Notes: generated from the letters alone by a model not told the origin. Positions 12,140 to 29,527 are shown, counted from the first letter of the stretch. The stretch is 64,000 nucleotides of DNA from Cherax quadricarinatus (GCF_038502225.1 NC_091372.1:9422024-9486023); one strand, 5' to 3'. Translations and numbers: made by a program.

Positions 12140-13768
12140 TAGGCGGAATACAACACAGGCTGACAGTAGCCCTATAGCACCACGACAACTAGACGGTAAA
12201 CAACATAGACTGACAGTAGCCCTATAGCACCACGACAACAACTAGACGGTAAACAACACAGGCTGACAGTAGCCCTATAGCACCACGACAACAACTAGAC
12301 GGTAAACAATACAGGCTGACAGTAGCCCTATAGCACCACGACAACAACTAGACGGTAAACAACACAGGCTGATAGTAGCCCTATAGCACCACGACAACAA
12401 CTAGACGGTAAACAATGCAGGCTGACAGTAGCCCTATAGCACCACGACAACAACTAGACGGTAAACAACACAGGCTGACAGTATCCCTATAGCAACACGA
12501 CAACAACTAGACGGTAAACAACACAGGCTGACAGGGGCCCTATAGCACCACGACACCAACTAGACGGTAAACAACACAGGCTGATAGTAGCCCTATAACA
12601 CCACGACAACAACTAGACGGTAAACAACACAGGCTGATAGTAGCCCTATAACACCACGACAACAACTAGACGGTAAACAACACAGGCTGACAGTAGCCCT
12701 ATAGCAACACGACAACAACTAGACTGTAAACAACACAGGCTGACAGGGGCCCTATGGCACCACGACAACAACTAGACGGTAAAAAACACAAGCTGACGGT
12801 AGCCCTATAGCACCACGACAACAACTAGACGGTAAACAACACAGGCTGACAGTAGCCCTATAGCACCACGACAACAACTAGACGGTAAACAACACAGGCT
12901 GACAGTAGCCCTATAGCAACACGACAACAACTAGACGGTAAACAACACAGGCTGACGGGGGCCCTATAGCACCACGACAACAACTAGACGGTAAAAAACA
13001 CAAGCTGACGGTAGCCCTATAGCACCACGACAACAACTAGACGGTAAACAACACAGGCTGACAGTAGCCCTATAGCACCACGACAACAACTAGACGGTAA
13101 ACAACACAGGCTGACAGTAGCCCTATAGCACCACGACAACAACTAGACGGTAAACAACACAGGCTGACAGTAGCCCTATAGCACCACGACAACAACTAGA
13201 CGGTAAACAACACAGGCTGACAGTAGCCCTATAGCACCACGACAACAACTAGACGGTAAACAACACAGGCTGACAGTAGCCCTATAGCAACACGACAACA
13301 ACTAGACGGTAAAAAACACAAGCTGACGGTAGCCCTATAGCACCACGACAACAACTAGACGGTAAACAACACAGGCTGACAGTAGCCCTATAGCAACACG
13401 ACAACAACTAGACGGTAAAAAACACAAGCTGACGGTAGCCCTATAGCACCACGACAACAACTAGACGGTAAACAACACAGGCTGACAGTAGCCCTATAGC
13501 ACCACGACAACAACTAGACGGTAAACAACACAGGCTGACAGTAGCCCTATAGCAACACGACAACAACTAGACGGTAAACAACACAGGCTGACAGTAGCCC
13601 TATAGCACCACGACAACAACTAGACGGTAAACAACACAGGCTGACAGTGGCCCTATAGCACCACGACAACAACTAGACGGTAAACAATACAGGCTGATAG
13701 TAGCCCTATAACACCACGACAACAACTAGACGGTAAACAACACAGGCTGACAGTAGCCCTATAACACA
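12140..13768. repeat. 53-bp minisatellite
   Basis: About 30 direct copies of a 53-bp unit (core CTGACAGTAGCCCTATAGCA plus ACAACTAGACGGTAAA). Sub-variants (CAACACGAC for CACCACGAC, GTAAAAAACACAAGCTGACGG) recur in blocks, so several units were copied together. No single-copy seed outside the array was found. Confidence 0.95.
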
Positions 13769-13769
13769 A

Positions 13770-14650
13770 TAACAACTATTCTTTGATCGTGAGTCAGTCT
13801 TCTTCAGTCAAATGCACCATCTTCGTTTACTACTACAACCGCTGCCTTTGTAGTTGAGGGAAAAAGCCAACTGTGTAGGTCAAACGTTTTAAAAAATAGA
13901 CATCCAACTGTTGCAATCATCAACCCGTAAGGGTTCAACCGAACCTGGGTAATTCGGTGTACTTTGGACTTGACCAAAGACAGAAGTTTGTGTGTAAAAC
14001 TTCCTTGTATCAAGAGCCCTTCCAATCACATACACTCCAGAGTGTGTATACACTGTGGAATGTACATACACTGTAGAGACACCAATGTGTATAGGTATAT
14101 TCACTGTTTTTTTTCCTTGATTATTTTCAGAATGTGTTTTTTTGAGTGATTTACAAATATTACATTATATTTTTGATATATTAATGCTGAAGAAATGGTA
14201 AAGGCAGACCCATACACAGTTTCAGGAGTATGACAGGCAGTGGCGGACCTATATTTTTGTGCCTGTTATGGGGGCCCCTTTGCAATCCCTTCTCATACAA
14301 TAGACTCAAAATTTTTAAGCAGTATGGACAAAAGTAGCTTCTGGGGCCCCTCCGGGATTAGGGGCCCTCAAGCTTAAGTTTCATTCGTTTCACAGTAGAC
14401 CCGCCTCTGATAACAAGGCAGGAGAGAGTAAAGCTAGCAAGCGGCTTGGCAAGAGACACGGGACCAGGAGCTACGAGTCAACCACTGCAGCTGCGTACAC
14501 GTAAGCACAGAGAGGGATGACCAAGCTGATGCACCTACAATGGAATCCCCTACTGAGGCAACACCAGTTAAATTATTTTAAAAATTTGAAAAAAATTGAC
14601 TTTATGGCTGAGTTTAAACCGATAGTTTAATGATAAAAATATTTAATAGC
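13770..14650. other. Intergenic sequence, no gene recognised
   Basis: Contains short open frames without family features. A segment near 14235-14400 (TATGGGGGCCCC, GGGGCCCCTCCGGGATTAGG) looks like an old repeat. No splice-linked cuticle exon is found. Confidence 0.5.
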
Positions 14651-14654
14651 AATA

Positions 14655-16025
14655 ATAATATTTTTATTTTTACAAGTACATGTACAAAGTATACAGGTAC
14701 ACGTACAAGGTATACAGGTACACGTACAAGGTATACAGGTACACGTACAAGGTATACAGGTACACGTACAAGGTATACAGGTACACGTACAAGGTATACA
14801 GGTACACGTACAAGGTATACAGGTACACGTACAAGGTATACAGGTACACGTACAAGGTATACAGGTACACGTACAAGGTATACAGGTACACGTACAAGGT
14901 ATACAGGTACACGTACAAGGTATACAGGTACACGTACAAGGTATACAGGTACACGTACAAGGTATACAGGTACACGTACAAGGTATACAGGTACACGTAC
15001 AAGGTATACAGGTACACGTACAAGATATACAGGTACACGTACAAGGTATACAGGTACACGTACAAGGTATACAGGTACACGTACAAGGTATACAGGTACA
15101 CGTACAAGGTATACAGGTACACGTACAAGGTATACAGGTACACGTACAAGGTATACAGGTACACGTACAAGGTATACAGGTACACGTACAAGGTATACAG
15201 GTACACGTACAAGGTATACAGGTACATGTACAAGGTATACAAGTATATGTACAAGGTATACAGGTACATGTACAAGGTATACAGGTACACGTACAAGGTA
15301 TACAGGTACACGTACAAGGTATACAAGTATATGTACAAGGTATACAGGTACATGTACAAGGTATACAGGTACATGTACAAGGTATACAAGTACATGTACA
15401 AGGTATACAAGTACACGTACAAGGTATACAGGTACATGTACAAGGTATACAAGTATATGTACAAGGTATACAGGTACATGTACAAGGTATACAGGTACAT
15501 GTACAAGGTATACAAGTACATGTACAAGGTATACAAGTACACGTACAAGGTATACAGGTACATGTACAAGGTATACAGGTACATGTACAAGGTATACAAG
15601 TACATGTACAAGGTATACAAGTACATGTACAAGGTATACAAGTACATGTACAAGATACACAAGTACATGTACAAGGTATACAAGTACATGTACAAGGTAT
15701 ACAGACCATAGCTGACATCAATGACATACTACTATATACAAAGTCCCTTGTTATGCAGAGCATTTCCCGCAACTTAGGTCAGTTTTGTCCCAGGATGCGA
15801 CCCACACCACTCCACTAACACCCAGGATAATTATTTTAATTAAAAGAAACTCTAAACCGCAAGGGTTATACAGCATAACACCCAGGAACCCATTTTACTG
15901 ATGGGTGAACATGGACAACAGGTGTAAAGAAACACGCCCAATGTTTCAACCCTCGCCAGGACTCGAACCTGGACACTCAGCATGTGATGCGAGAACTTTT
16001 GCCATCAGGCCACGGGGGCCACCAA
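14655..16025 (-). mobile_element. tRNA-derived SINE (family S1) carrying an internal minisatellite
   Basis: On the minus strand: a tRNA-like head with box B GGTTCGAGTCC (about 15950-16015), a body with TCACCCATCAGTAAAATGGG and AAGGGACTTTGTATATAG, then the 3' region that normally reads CTTGTACATGTACTGGTA before an ATT tail. Here that 3' region is expanded to about 1 kb of 21-bp repeats. Other S1 copies lie at 30700-30946, 37620-37890, 46101-46370, 52222-52490 and 61397-61735. Confidence 0.8.
14678..15706. repeat. 21-bp minisatellite inside a SINE
   Basis: About 49 copies of a 21-bp unit (CAGGTACACGTACAAGGTATA). The left part is almost homogeneous with CACGTAC; the right part carries ACATGTAC and AAGTATATG variants, closer to the SINE sequence. 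The 7-residue cycles in all frames are repeat artefacts. Confidence 0.95.
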
Positions 16026-16054
16026 TGTTGATAACTTTTTTCTGCTTTTCAAAG

Positions 16055-16225
16055 ACCTCCATGGAGAGAAATATTTATGACCACGTTTCGGTCCGACTTA
16101 GAAAATTAACTAGTCATTTGACCAGTTAATGGACCAAATCGGACCGAAACGTCGTGGGTAAGCTTCTCTCTCCTATGTGCGGGTTATATTGTTCGAGTCA
16201 CGGTATTGTGTTTTGTTATTCTTTA
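16055..16225. mobile_element. Foldback-family fragment
   Basis: Inverted pair: ACGTTTCGGTCCGACTTAG and, 50 bp on, AAATCGGACCGAAACGTCG. Then comes the family 3' region (CCTATGTGCGGGTTAT, CACGGTATTGTG). Same family as the long palindrome at 29899-30320 and the fragments at 38455-38490 and 44645-44780. Confidence 0.65.
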
Positions 16226-16575
16226 GAACACAGTGGATATACATCGTGAGGCGTATTTATCTGTGTATATATACCTGAGAGTATATGCCCTGTCACAGAC
16301 CAAAACCCTCTCCAGGTATTCTCCAGGCAACTTTTAGTTTAGGGATGAGAGTATTCTTGACAGGTAGTGAACAGGTTACATACGGCCTAAATGATTTTTC
16401 TTTTCCATCTTATTGAAATTTTTTAAATCAGTCAATTATATGCATAGGTATTCGTGTAAGTTTTCAGTTTTCAGATGTGAGAATTATTCATGATTGTTTA
16501 TTAAGTACTTAGTGAATACAATTTATGGATTTAAAGCTTTATTTCTAAGATTTGTTGGTACTCAGGATAAATATA

Positions 16576-18208
<1,633 letters not shown>

Positions 18209-18640
18209 GATGGTGTTGCAGTGTCTGAATGTTGTGTTTCTCTCGCTGCCCATCTCTTTATATACCTTCAAGAGTACCTGCTCTCAGTGCTATGATGCCC
18301 ATCTGCTCAACTCAGTCGCATGAGGGGCGGGGCTAGGAGTGAGAGGGGGCGTGGTGGGGGTCAAGGTTAGCTGAATCATGTTACTTATGGGGGTCATGAT
18401 TGTGTATGTTCTCAATTCAGGTGACCTAGGAGTATCCCAGAGGTCACGGCTGCAAAGGTACCCAAGTGAAGTAACCTGGAGAACTGCACCAGAGGTCACA
18501 ACTGCAAAGGTATCCTTCTGTGGTGGCTTGATGCTTTGCCAGAAGTTAAGATTGCAAAGGCATCAGACATACCCTTCTGAGGTGACTTGGTACCTCACCA
18601 GACGTACCCTACAAAGGTGACCTGGGGCGACCTTGCTTCC
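18209..18640 (-). promoter_or_regulatory. CP5 promoter with repeated AGGTCA half-sites
   Basis: TATA (TATATAAA) at 18257-18264, about 50 bp before the ATG. Upstream, degenerate direct repeats contain AGGTCA or its complement at 18422-18427, 18441-18446, 18493-18498 and 18618-18623. AGGTCA is the known half-site of nuclear receptors, including ecdysone-pathway factors. A regulatory role here is inference. Confidence 0.45.
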
Positions 18641-19925
18641 CACCCTCGCTGCTTAAATCTGCGTGAGAACCCCTGCTTTACGGGGCAAAATGTCTTGACT
18701 TATTACCTTACTCTGGAAGATGGTCTTGTGGCGTCTCCACCCACACCCTGAACCAGACTTGTTTTTCTTAGCTTCTTTCTTCTTCTCTGCTTCTTCCCTT
18801 TCTACGTTTCTTCTCTCTCTTCTACCTCTTCTTTATTATTATCCCCTGCTCTCTAATTTAATTGCTAAGACTATTTAGCTCAGTTTTATTATTACGTTTT
18901 CAGACATCAGCACAGTCTTCAAATAGTAGGTATTGACATCAGCTTTCTCAGTTATTATTATTATTACTATAGTATTAGTATTAGTAGTAATAGTGGTAGT
19001 AGCAGTAGCAGTAGTAGAATTAGTAGTAGTAGCAGTAGTAGAATTAATAGTAGTAATAGTAGTAGTATTAGTAGTAGTGGTAGTAGTAGTAGAATTAGTG
19101 GTAGTAGTAGTAGTAGTAGTAGTTGTTGTTGTGGTAGTAGTAGTAGCGGTAGTAGAATTAGTAATAGTAGTAGTAGTAGTAGTAGTCAGAGCATATAGTA
19201 TCATGAGACAAGCTAAACTTGTGGGGGGGCCATACAGTACCTGAGGAACAGGAAGTAATTAGGTTCCATCTACCGACCTAGAGAACTCCTTTAATTCCTC
19301 GAGTCAAGAATCCATCACCAGCATCAACCTTCCTTACCCCAAAGGGCAAGTTTTCTCCCCGAAAATTTGGCAGAATTTCGTAAGCGAAGGCATCTCTCTC
19401 GCTGCTGCCCTTTGACTTAGTGACGGGCTGAGCTCCAGTTGTTTTAAAATATTAAAGAAAATTTTGCGCGTGATTACATACTTACAAAGACTGTGATTTT
19501 AATGCAGTTAATAACTTACAGGAAATTTTCATATACTCATCAGGGTAACTAGGGATCCCAGGGCAGCTAGTTTTCTGTTCCAGCGACTCAGCGTTGCTGT
19601 TCAGAGGGGCACGTGCCCCAGTTCTGAAGAGCTGGATGAGATTTTCGCATTATAATCAGTGACAAACACGTAACAATATGTACTAGACATGTATCTCTCA
19701 CGCCTCAAGTACTGAATATGCCATATTTGCCTCAACAATGTTTCTTTTAAATCTTCTGTAACATATTATGTAATAAAATATACATATTCATAAAAATTGA
19801 AAAGATGGGGTGGTAGAGGAAGTGGAATATTCAAACGGCTTCAAGAAGAAATCCAAATATTCTTCCTTGAACCCTTTTTATCCACTTCTCCGAGGCTATG
19901 GGTCCAACAATTTACACCAGAGTTG
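18641..19925. other. Intergenic region with GTA-rich microsatellite
   Basis: An imperfect GTA/GTAATA microsatellite occupies about 18955-19190. The rest shows no cuticle exon, RT motif or RNA gene; Thr- or Val-rich frames are repeat artefacts. Confidence 0.7.
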
Positions 19926-21830
<1,905 letters not shown>

Positions 21831-21839
21831 CATCATAAC

Positions 21840-21940
21840 ATTTCAGACCAGAACTTTGGAGTTTTACGACTCTCTGACTACGGGTTCAAGTCCCACCCGT
21901 GGTATGGTTTGTTTGTAATCGTGTCACTACGATTTCGTGA
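21840..21940 (+). mobile_element. tRNA-derived SINE fragment (family S2)
   Basis: Contains the tRNA-like box B GGGTTCAAGTCCC, then CCGTGGTATGG and TACGATTTCGTGAGTCA, the S2 signature also seen near 46830-46875. Ends at a TA tract (21942-22040). Confidence 0.6.
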
Positions 21941-21941
21941 G

Positions 21942-22042
<101 letters not shown>

Positions 22043-22671
22043 TTTGTATATTGTTCCAGTCACGGTATTGTGCATTATTGTTCTTTACAAAGATCTTATG
22101 GATCTTAATAAACTTTATATATTTAGGCACCTATTTACTGCTGGGTAAACATAGGTTGTACCTCGCATCGGATGGAAGATGATGGCAGGAGCGAGGAAGA
22201 ATAGGGTTTGTCAGGAAACAGGATAGGTGTTTTCTGACGCGGGTCATAGTCATACCATGACCCACAGCTGGAGCTTTTGGTCATCTGACCGATATCTTCC
22301 ACTGGCTTACCCCCTCCACCTCTTTAAAAATTGTGGCTGATTATAAGCATTCTTGGGGAGGAAGTGTTGCAAGCATAACTAGCCTTAATGACATATCATA
22401 GTTAACAACCCACTCAGACTGGTTGTTACATCATCTGTCTCTCACCCCAGATGATCTCACAATGCATGTCACTCATCTTATATACTTATCGTCTAAGTCC
22501 ATAATGCTCATCATCGTACAGAAAAGGTAATTAACCCCAAGAAGAAATGGTTCTTAAGTTCATATCTAAGGAAATATTATTTACAATATTACAGAAAAAT
22601 TTGAAACGTCTTTGATAAAAAATATGGGTACACTATCTCTTTTACGTGGATTGAACAGCCAGGAAGATATA

Positions 22672-22883
22672 TACCGTATTGTCCGGCATATAAGGCGCAT
22701 CTTTTTTCCCACAGAAAGTCTTGGAAAGTCACCCTGTACCTTATATGCTTAAGGCCAGTGTCATGGACAGGCTTTGAGTTACGCTTTAGCGTAAAGTAAG
22801 AGAGTAATTAGTCCTTGAATATGATTTCTGATTTACCGTTATGATACTTCTGTTGTGCGTCTTATATGTCGGAAAGTACGGTA
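22672..22883. mobile_element. 212-bp MITE with 28-30-bp terminal inverted repeats
   Basis: Left end TACCGTATTGTCCGGCATAT (22672 on) mirrors the right end, whose reverse complement begins TACCGTACTTTCCGACATAT (22883 back). The outer TA pair fits a TA target-site duplication, known for Tc1/mariner-type elements. No coding capacity. Confidence 0.8.
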
Positions 22884-23600
22884 CTTCTAGGTGGACATTA
22901 TCATCATGGGTAATGAGACACTTCTTGCCAAACCGCATTCTGCTGGGTAAACAGAGAAAATGTGCAAAAGGGAGACGTTTTATTGTGAATTTTGAAATGG
23001 AATATACATTTCAGAAGTAAACATATTCATTATAGTCAATAACCATGAACACTTGTTAAAAGCATCATTCCGAAGTGGCTGTTTCCGTACTGTGTACATG
23101 AAGGTAGACGCCTTATCACTGCATATTCTCTGAGAGATGTATATTACTCGGTGGATATTCATAGACGTGTATGCAAAAAACCACTGTGAAAAAATAGTGA
23201 ACTTCCCATGGATTTCGTAATTTCTCACATTATTAAGGAACTGCAAAAAATAATAGAGCAGCAGAAGGCAGGTGAGCAGGTGATAAACATGAATGAGCCT
23301 CGTGTAGTAGATGATTTTAAACCTAAACGATAACATGGATTATCAGTCAGGTGGGAGGGAGCAGCGCGTCCCATAAACATCTGAACCAGCGATGAACAGA
23401 GAACCAAATTACAACAACGAGAAACTAAATTAGATTCAGGCTTCAAGCAGTTGTGTGCCCCCGAGCAAAACCAGGTCAGCTGTTAGTGAGCTTAAAGTCA
23501 GTGACTCGTGAAGAGTGAGTCACTGAGATGAGCTTTTGTGATGTAGGGCTCACGGAGAGTCGTATCTTGCAAGAACTTCATGACTACCTTGGGTGGTGCT
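22884..23600. other. Intergenic, no gene recognised
   Basis: Contains a fragment of the foldback-MITE family at about 23170-23240 (ACCACTGTGAAAAAATAGTG). No coding evidence. Confidence 0.5.
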
Positions 23601-23638
23601 AACACACACACACACACACACATACACACACACACACA
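23601..23638. repeat. CA microsatellite
   Basis: Short CA tract immediately to the left of a decayed LINE. Confidence 0.95.
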
Positions 23639-24990
<1,352 letters not shown>

Positions 24991-25464
24991 CATCCCTCCC
25001 TCCTTCCTCCCTGCCACCCTCAATCTAAATAACATTCAATTCTTATTTTCGATTTTATTTAAAACTTCACATAACACGTACACAGGTAAGAAAGAAATCA
25101 TACCTAAATTTAGCAATATTAATAACCAGCACTAATACCCAGCAAGTCCTCTAAAAATTAAACTATTTGCAACTAGCTATAACTCATCTATATATACCGA
25201 ACTTTAACCATGTGAGACAAGGTACTTTCATATTTATGCACTTACACGGTTTAGTCTTCGTTCACTGGCATTACAACAGGTGACTGAAATACATAACAGT
25301 ATTCAGTGCAATCCTAACACTATCATTCACTCAACACAAGTTACATCTTACCACAAAATATATTCAGGTCTAAACATTATCCTACAACTTTATAAAACAT
25401 AAGACAAACGTCGTTTAGGGTTGAGTTACGTTCCCTGTCTCTCCTCTCACTTTCCCTTGTATTC

Positions 25465-26370
25465 TCATATATATGAGAGTCCCACTTATACAGCAGGTTA
25501 GGTTCTGGGCTACTACTGTTAAGGAGGGCCACACTTATACAGCAGGTTAGGTTCTGGGTTACTACTGTTAAGGAGGTCCACACTTATACAGCAGGTTAAG
25601 TTCTGGGTTATTGCTGTGAAGGAGGGCCACACTTATACAGCAGGCTAGGCTCCTGGCTACTGCTGTAAAGGAGAGGTCCGCTTGTACAGCAGGTTAGGTT
25701 CTGGGCTACTACTGTTAAGGAGGGCCACACTTATACAGCAGGTTAAGTTCTGGGTTATTGCTATGAAGGAGGGCCACACTTATACAGCAGGTTAGGTTCT
25801 GGGCTACTACTGTTAAGGAGGGCCACACTTATACAGCAGTTTAAGTTCTGGGCTATTGCTGTGAAGGAGGGCCACACTTATACAGCAGGCTAGGTTCCTG
25901 GCTACTGCTGTAAAGGAGAGGTCCGCTTATACAGCAGGTTAGGTTCCGGGCTACTGCTGTAAAGGAAGGTCCCGCTTATCCTATACAGCAGGTTAGGTTC
26001 CGGGCTACTGCTGTGAAGGAGGGCCACACTTATACAGCAGGTTAAGTTCTGGGCTATTGCTGTAAAGGAGGGCCACACTTATACAGCAGGCTAGGTTCCG
26101 GGCTACTGCTGTAAAGGAGGGTCCCCCTTATACAGCAGATTAGATTCCTGGCTACTGCTGTAAAGGAGGGTCCCGCTTATACAGCAGATTAGATTCCTGG
26201 CTACTGCTGTAAAGGAGGGCCCCGCTTATACAGCAGGTTAGATTCCTGGATACTGCTGTGAAGGAGAGCCCCGCTTATACAGCAGATTAGATTCCTGGTT
26301 ACTGCTGTAAAGGAGGGCCAGCTTATCCTATACAACAGATTAAGCTCTAGGCTACTGCTGTAAAGCGAAA
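25465..26370. repeat. 49-bp minisatellite
   Basis: About 18 imperfect copies of a 49-bp unit (cores CTTATACAGCAGGTTAGGTT and GCTACTGCTGTAAAGGAGGG). Copies diverge more than in other arrays here, suggesting greater age. The 25000-25465 flank has no recognised feature. A looser echo (CTGTAAAG) continues to about 26700. Confidence 0.9.
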
Positions 26371-26989
26371 ACCATTATAAAATGAATCATAGATTTTTGT
26401 CACTTTTAAATACCTATAAAAATCTGATAACATGTTTACACTGTCATATATTAAGTAAGCAACAGAGCTAGGCCTAAAAAATGTATATACAATATGCACA
26501 CCTTACCTTAAAATATTTTCGCCCTTAGCTTATAGAGAGTGGTGAATATATTTATTGTAAAATGTCTGAACAGATGAAGAATGTGTATAACTGAAAGCCG
26601 CTGTATTAGTGAAACACCATAGAGCTAAGCACTGTAAAGAGAAGCACTGTATCTAAGAGCTGTAAAGTGAGTCACTAAAACTTAGCGCTGTAAAGCAGGG
26701 CATGTCTGTACCTCGCCTAACAATCTTCACCTGTCATTTGATAACTCTGAACAATTTTTTTATAAGTCTTGCATTTATTTTTGTTTTTGAAGATTACATT
26801 ATGATTTTTGAGCAGTGCATTACGTGGTTCTTTTCGAGCCTGTCTGCCTAGTGGAGACCTTTAATAATGAGTTGCCAATACTTTTAAGTAGGCTGCGTCG
26901 CTTGGCCCTTGACTGGCATATTCCAGATGCCTTCTTGATGTATGTATGAGGTACATTTAATTTCTAACTTTTTCTAAGTTACCTTGGCC
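26371..26989. other. Intergenic, no gene recognised
   Basis: AT-rich sequence with traces of the preceding repeat (CTGTAAAG motifs at 26620-26695). No coding or RNA signal. Confidence 0.5.
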
Positions 26990-27397
<408 letters not shown>

Positions 27398-28134
27398 AAG
27401 TGATCGGCAGTCCGCTTCATTCTCTTGTGACAGGATGGTAGTGCTTTTCTGTTGTGTGGATATTCACCATCCTGTCAAGCTGCACGGTCGTCAACAGCCT
27501 CCCGATCCCGTCAGTGTGAGAGGAGGATGGCGCATCCCTCGGCTGTTGATGTCTGTCTACCTCCTGCCAGTGTGACATATTTCAGAGCCTTTCGTTTCCC
27601 ACTTAAGTGAAATAACGGGACTACGTCCAAGGATGCTAACGAGGTAGATTTCCAACATCCTATGATCTGTATTGTAGACATTCTAATGTCACGATTAATA
27701 GTCTCTCCATAAATTAATCTGGTCACAGACGGGGGCCTCAGGGGTAGTGACTCGAGAAACCCTCTCCGGGTATCACCAGTCACCTTCGGTATTTTAGAGA
27801 GTGCGGCTTTATTTTTGGTAGTCAATTTTGTTTTAAATTTAATGTATTTTTATGAGTGCATCTCTCTATATGTGTGCGCACGGAGACCACACATGATATA
27901 TATACCTCCCATGTAAATATGGAAGGGTATACGTCTTTAGGATTAAATTCTTGAAAAATCTCAACATTTTCTGCCTATAAAAATAAAAAAAAAAGTGAGT
28001 GTACACTTACGATAAATCAAGAAAAAACTTCATTTGGAGAAGAAAAATTCTTTGTAAAATTTCAAAAACATTTATAAATATAATTCACAGGGTCAATACA
28101 GATTGGTAGTTCGCTCATTTCACGATTTAGGAAT
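27398..28134. other. Intergenic, weak LINE tail
   Basis: A piece at about 27718-27780 (GGTCACAGACGGGGG, AACCCTCTCCGGGTAT) matches the LINE 3' tail seen at 2090-2150. A larger frame on the minus strand shows no family features. Confidence 0.5.
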
Positions 28135-29027
28135 TCAGCTATAGACGGGTCCAGGGGTGTAGCTTGGAGTAGGATGGTAGGATGGAGCAGGTTTGTAGGA
28201 TAGAGCAGGATGGTAGGAAGGTTGGTAGTGAGGGTACTGAGCCTCTCCCTGGTAGGTGACCTCAGCCACGTAGCCAGAGTCACCATTGACAGTGTAGGTC
28301 ACCTGCTGCAGACGACCGTCAGGGAGCTGCACGTAGTAAGTCCCCTGGGTGTTGTAGCCATCACGAGTCTCCTGGTGACCGAAGTCGTTACCGGAATAGT
28401 CGTCCTTCACAGCATAGTTGAAGTCGTACCGAGGATGACTCTGTGAAATAATCATAACATAAACTGGCATGGCATGTGTTATGTTATATTCTCTTAGATT
28501 TATATTATATATTAACTTTTTCATATCTAAAATATATAACAAATACATAAGCAATTGAATATTTTTGGATAACTTACATCATAGGACGGGGATGGCTTGT
28601 AGGATGGAGTGGGATGGTAGGAAGCTGGCTGGTAGGAGGGAGCTGGGCTGTATGATGGAGTGGGTTTGTAGTGTGGGGCAGGAGGGTAGGATGGAGTGGG
28701 TCTATAGTGTGGGGCAGGAGGGTAACCATACTGTGGTGGCACACCCACCACGATACCCACCATGGCTAGAGCAAATACCACCTTTATTAAGAAACGACAA
28801 ACATTATTTTTGTGTTGACGACCAGAATGCACTACTCAACATGGATAAATATAGAGAAACAGAGACATAAACTTTAGTAGCTGATAACCAACACTTCAAT
28901 GCCCCATATAATTTGTGGAATAGCAATTATGTCTATAAAACCAGGTCTTCAGTAAAATTCTTAAACACGTATGGTAACTCAGAAAAATGAAGGTAAACTT
29001 TGTTTAATAGTTACGTATCACCTTCAT
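28135..29027 (-). CDS. CP6: class A RR cuticle protein
   Basis: Predicted secreted chitin-binding exoskeleton protein of 171 residues. Exon 1 is 29022-29027 (MK), exon 2 is 28578-28781 (68 codons) and exon 3 is 28135-28440 (101 codons plus TGA). Introns are phase 0 with GT/AG ends. Signal peptide is about MKVVFALAMVGIVVG; the linker repeats PSYPPAPHYKPT-type motifs. RR domain follows SHPRYDFNYAVKDDYSGNDF, with TYYVQLPDGRLQQVTYTV and GDSGYVAEVTYQGEAQYP, then a Tyr/Pro tail ending TPGPVYS. It is head to head with CP7. Its promoter carries a SINE insertion absent from CP8, CP10 and CP12. Such proteins are often labelled RR-2 or pro-resilin-like. Confidence 0.92.
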
Positions 29028-29527
29028 GTTGTTGCTGGGACGAGAGAATGAATGATGTTGACCAGAGCTGTGGAGTTATATACTGTGCCTCTCCCAGGGT
29101 GGGAGTGCTGGAGGGAGGGAGGAGTGGAGTGTTTACTGTAGTTCCTACAGAAGTCACCACTCCCCTTTCCTGAGAGAGCTACGACCTTCCAAACCATACC
29201 CCCGGCCGGGATTGAACCCGCTGTCATAGAGTCTCAAAACTCCAGCCCGTCGCGTTAGCCACTAGACCAGCTAGCCACAATAAGATTCATCCAACTAGGT
29301 ATATTTCTACACCATAGGAAGGTTAGCACAGGCACCACTGTGACCACAAATGCAAGTTTTTACAGACGAATCTCCAGCTAGCGTGGCCGTGACGAACTCT
29401 AGCTCAAGTCCCTTCACTGCCGTCAACATGTCATTACGATTTCTTGAGTCATACGACCTTCCAATCTAACAACAAACACACTCACAACTACACAAACACA
29501 ACACTGCTTAACCTGACTCACCAAGCA
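29028..29527 (-). promoter_or_regulatory. CP6 class A promoter, split by a SINE
   Basis: TATATAA at 29076-29082. The class A upstream block (CCCTGGGAGAGGC, AGGAACTACAGTAAACACTC, AAAGGGGAGTGG) is followed by an inserted SINE (29193-29451) and then the distal block (29465-29527, TGTTGTGTTTGTGTAGTTGT on the minus strand). The distal block is displaced by about 270 bp compared with paralogs. Confidence 0.75.
29193..29451. mobile_element. tRNA-derived SINE (S2) in the CP6 promoter
   Basis: 259 bp flanked by a 13-bp direct repeat TACGACCTTCCAA at 29180-29192 and 29452-29464. Contains a tRNA-like part on the minus strand (CTAGCTGGTCTAGTGGCTAA, box B GGGTTCAATCCC). CP8, CP10 and CP12 have the single uninterrupted target sequence. 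Confidence 0.85.

Noticed and set aside
14614..15772. Long open frames of 340-380 codons in several frames
   Set aside because: They only read the 21-bp minisatellite (7-residue cycle in every frame on both strands) and carry no protein-family signal.
18875..19244. Thr-rich and Val-rich frames
   Set aside because: Translation of an imperfect GTA/TAC microsatellite.
28210..28446. Open frames on the strand opposite RR exons (VLSLSLVGDLSHVARVTIDS type), repeated at every cuticle gene
   Set aside because: They are antisense shadows of the conserved RR coding sequence; the splice signals and signal peptides are on the other strand.
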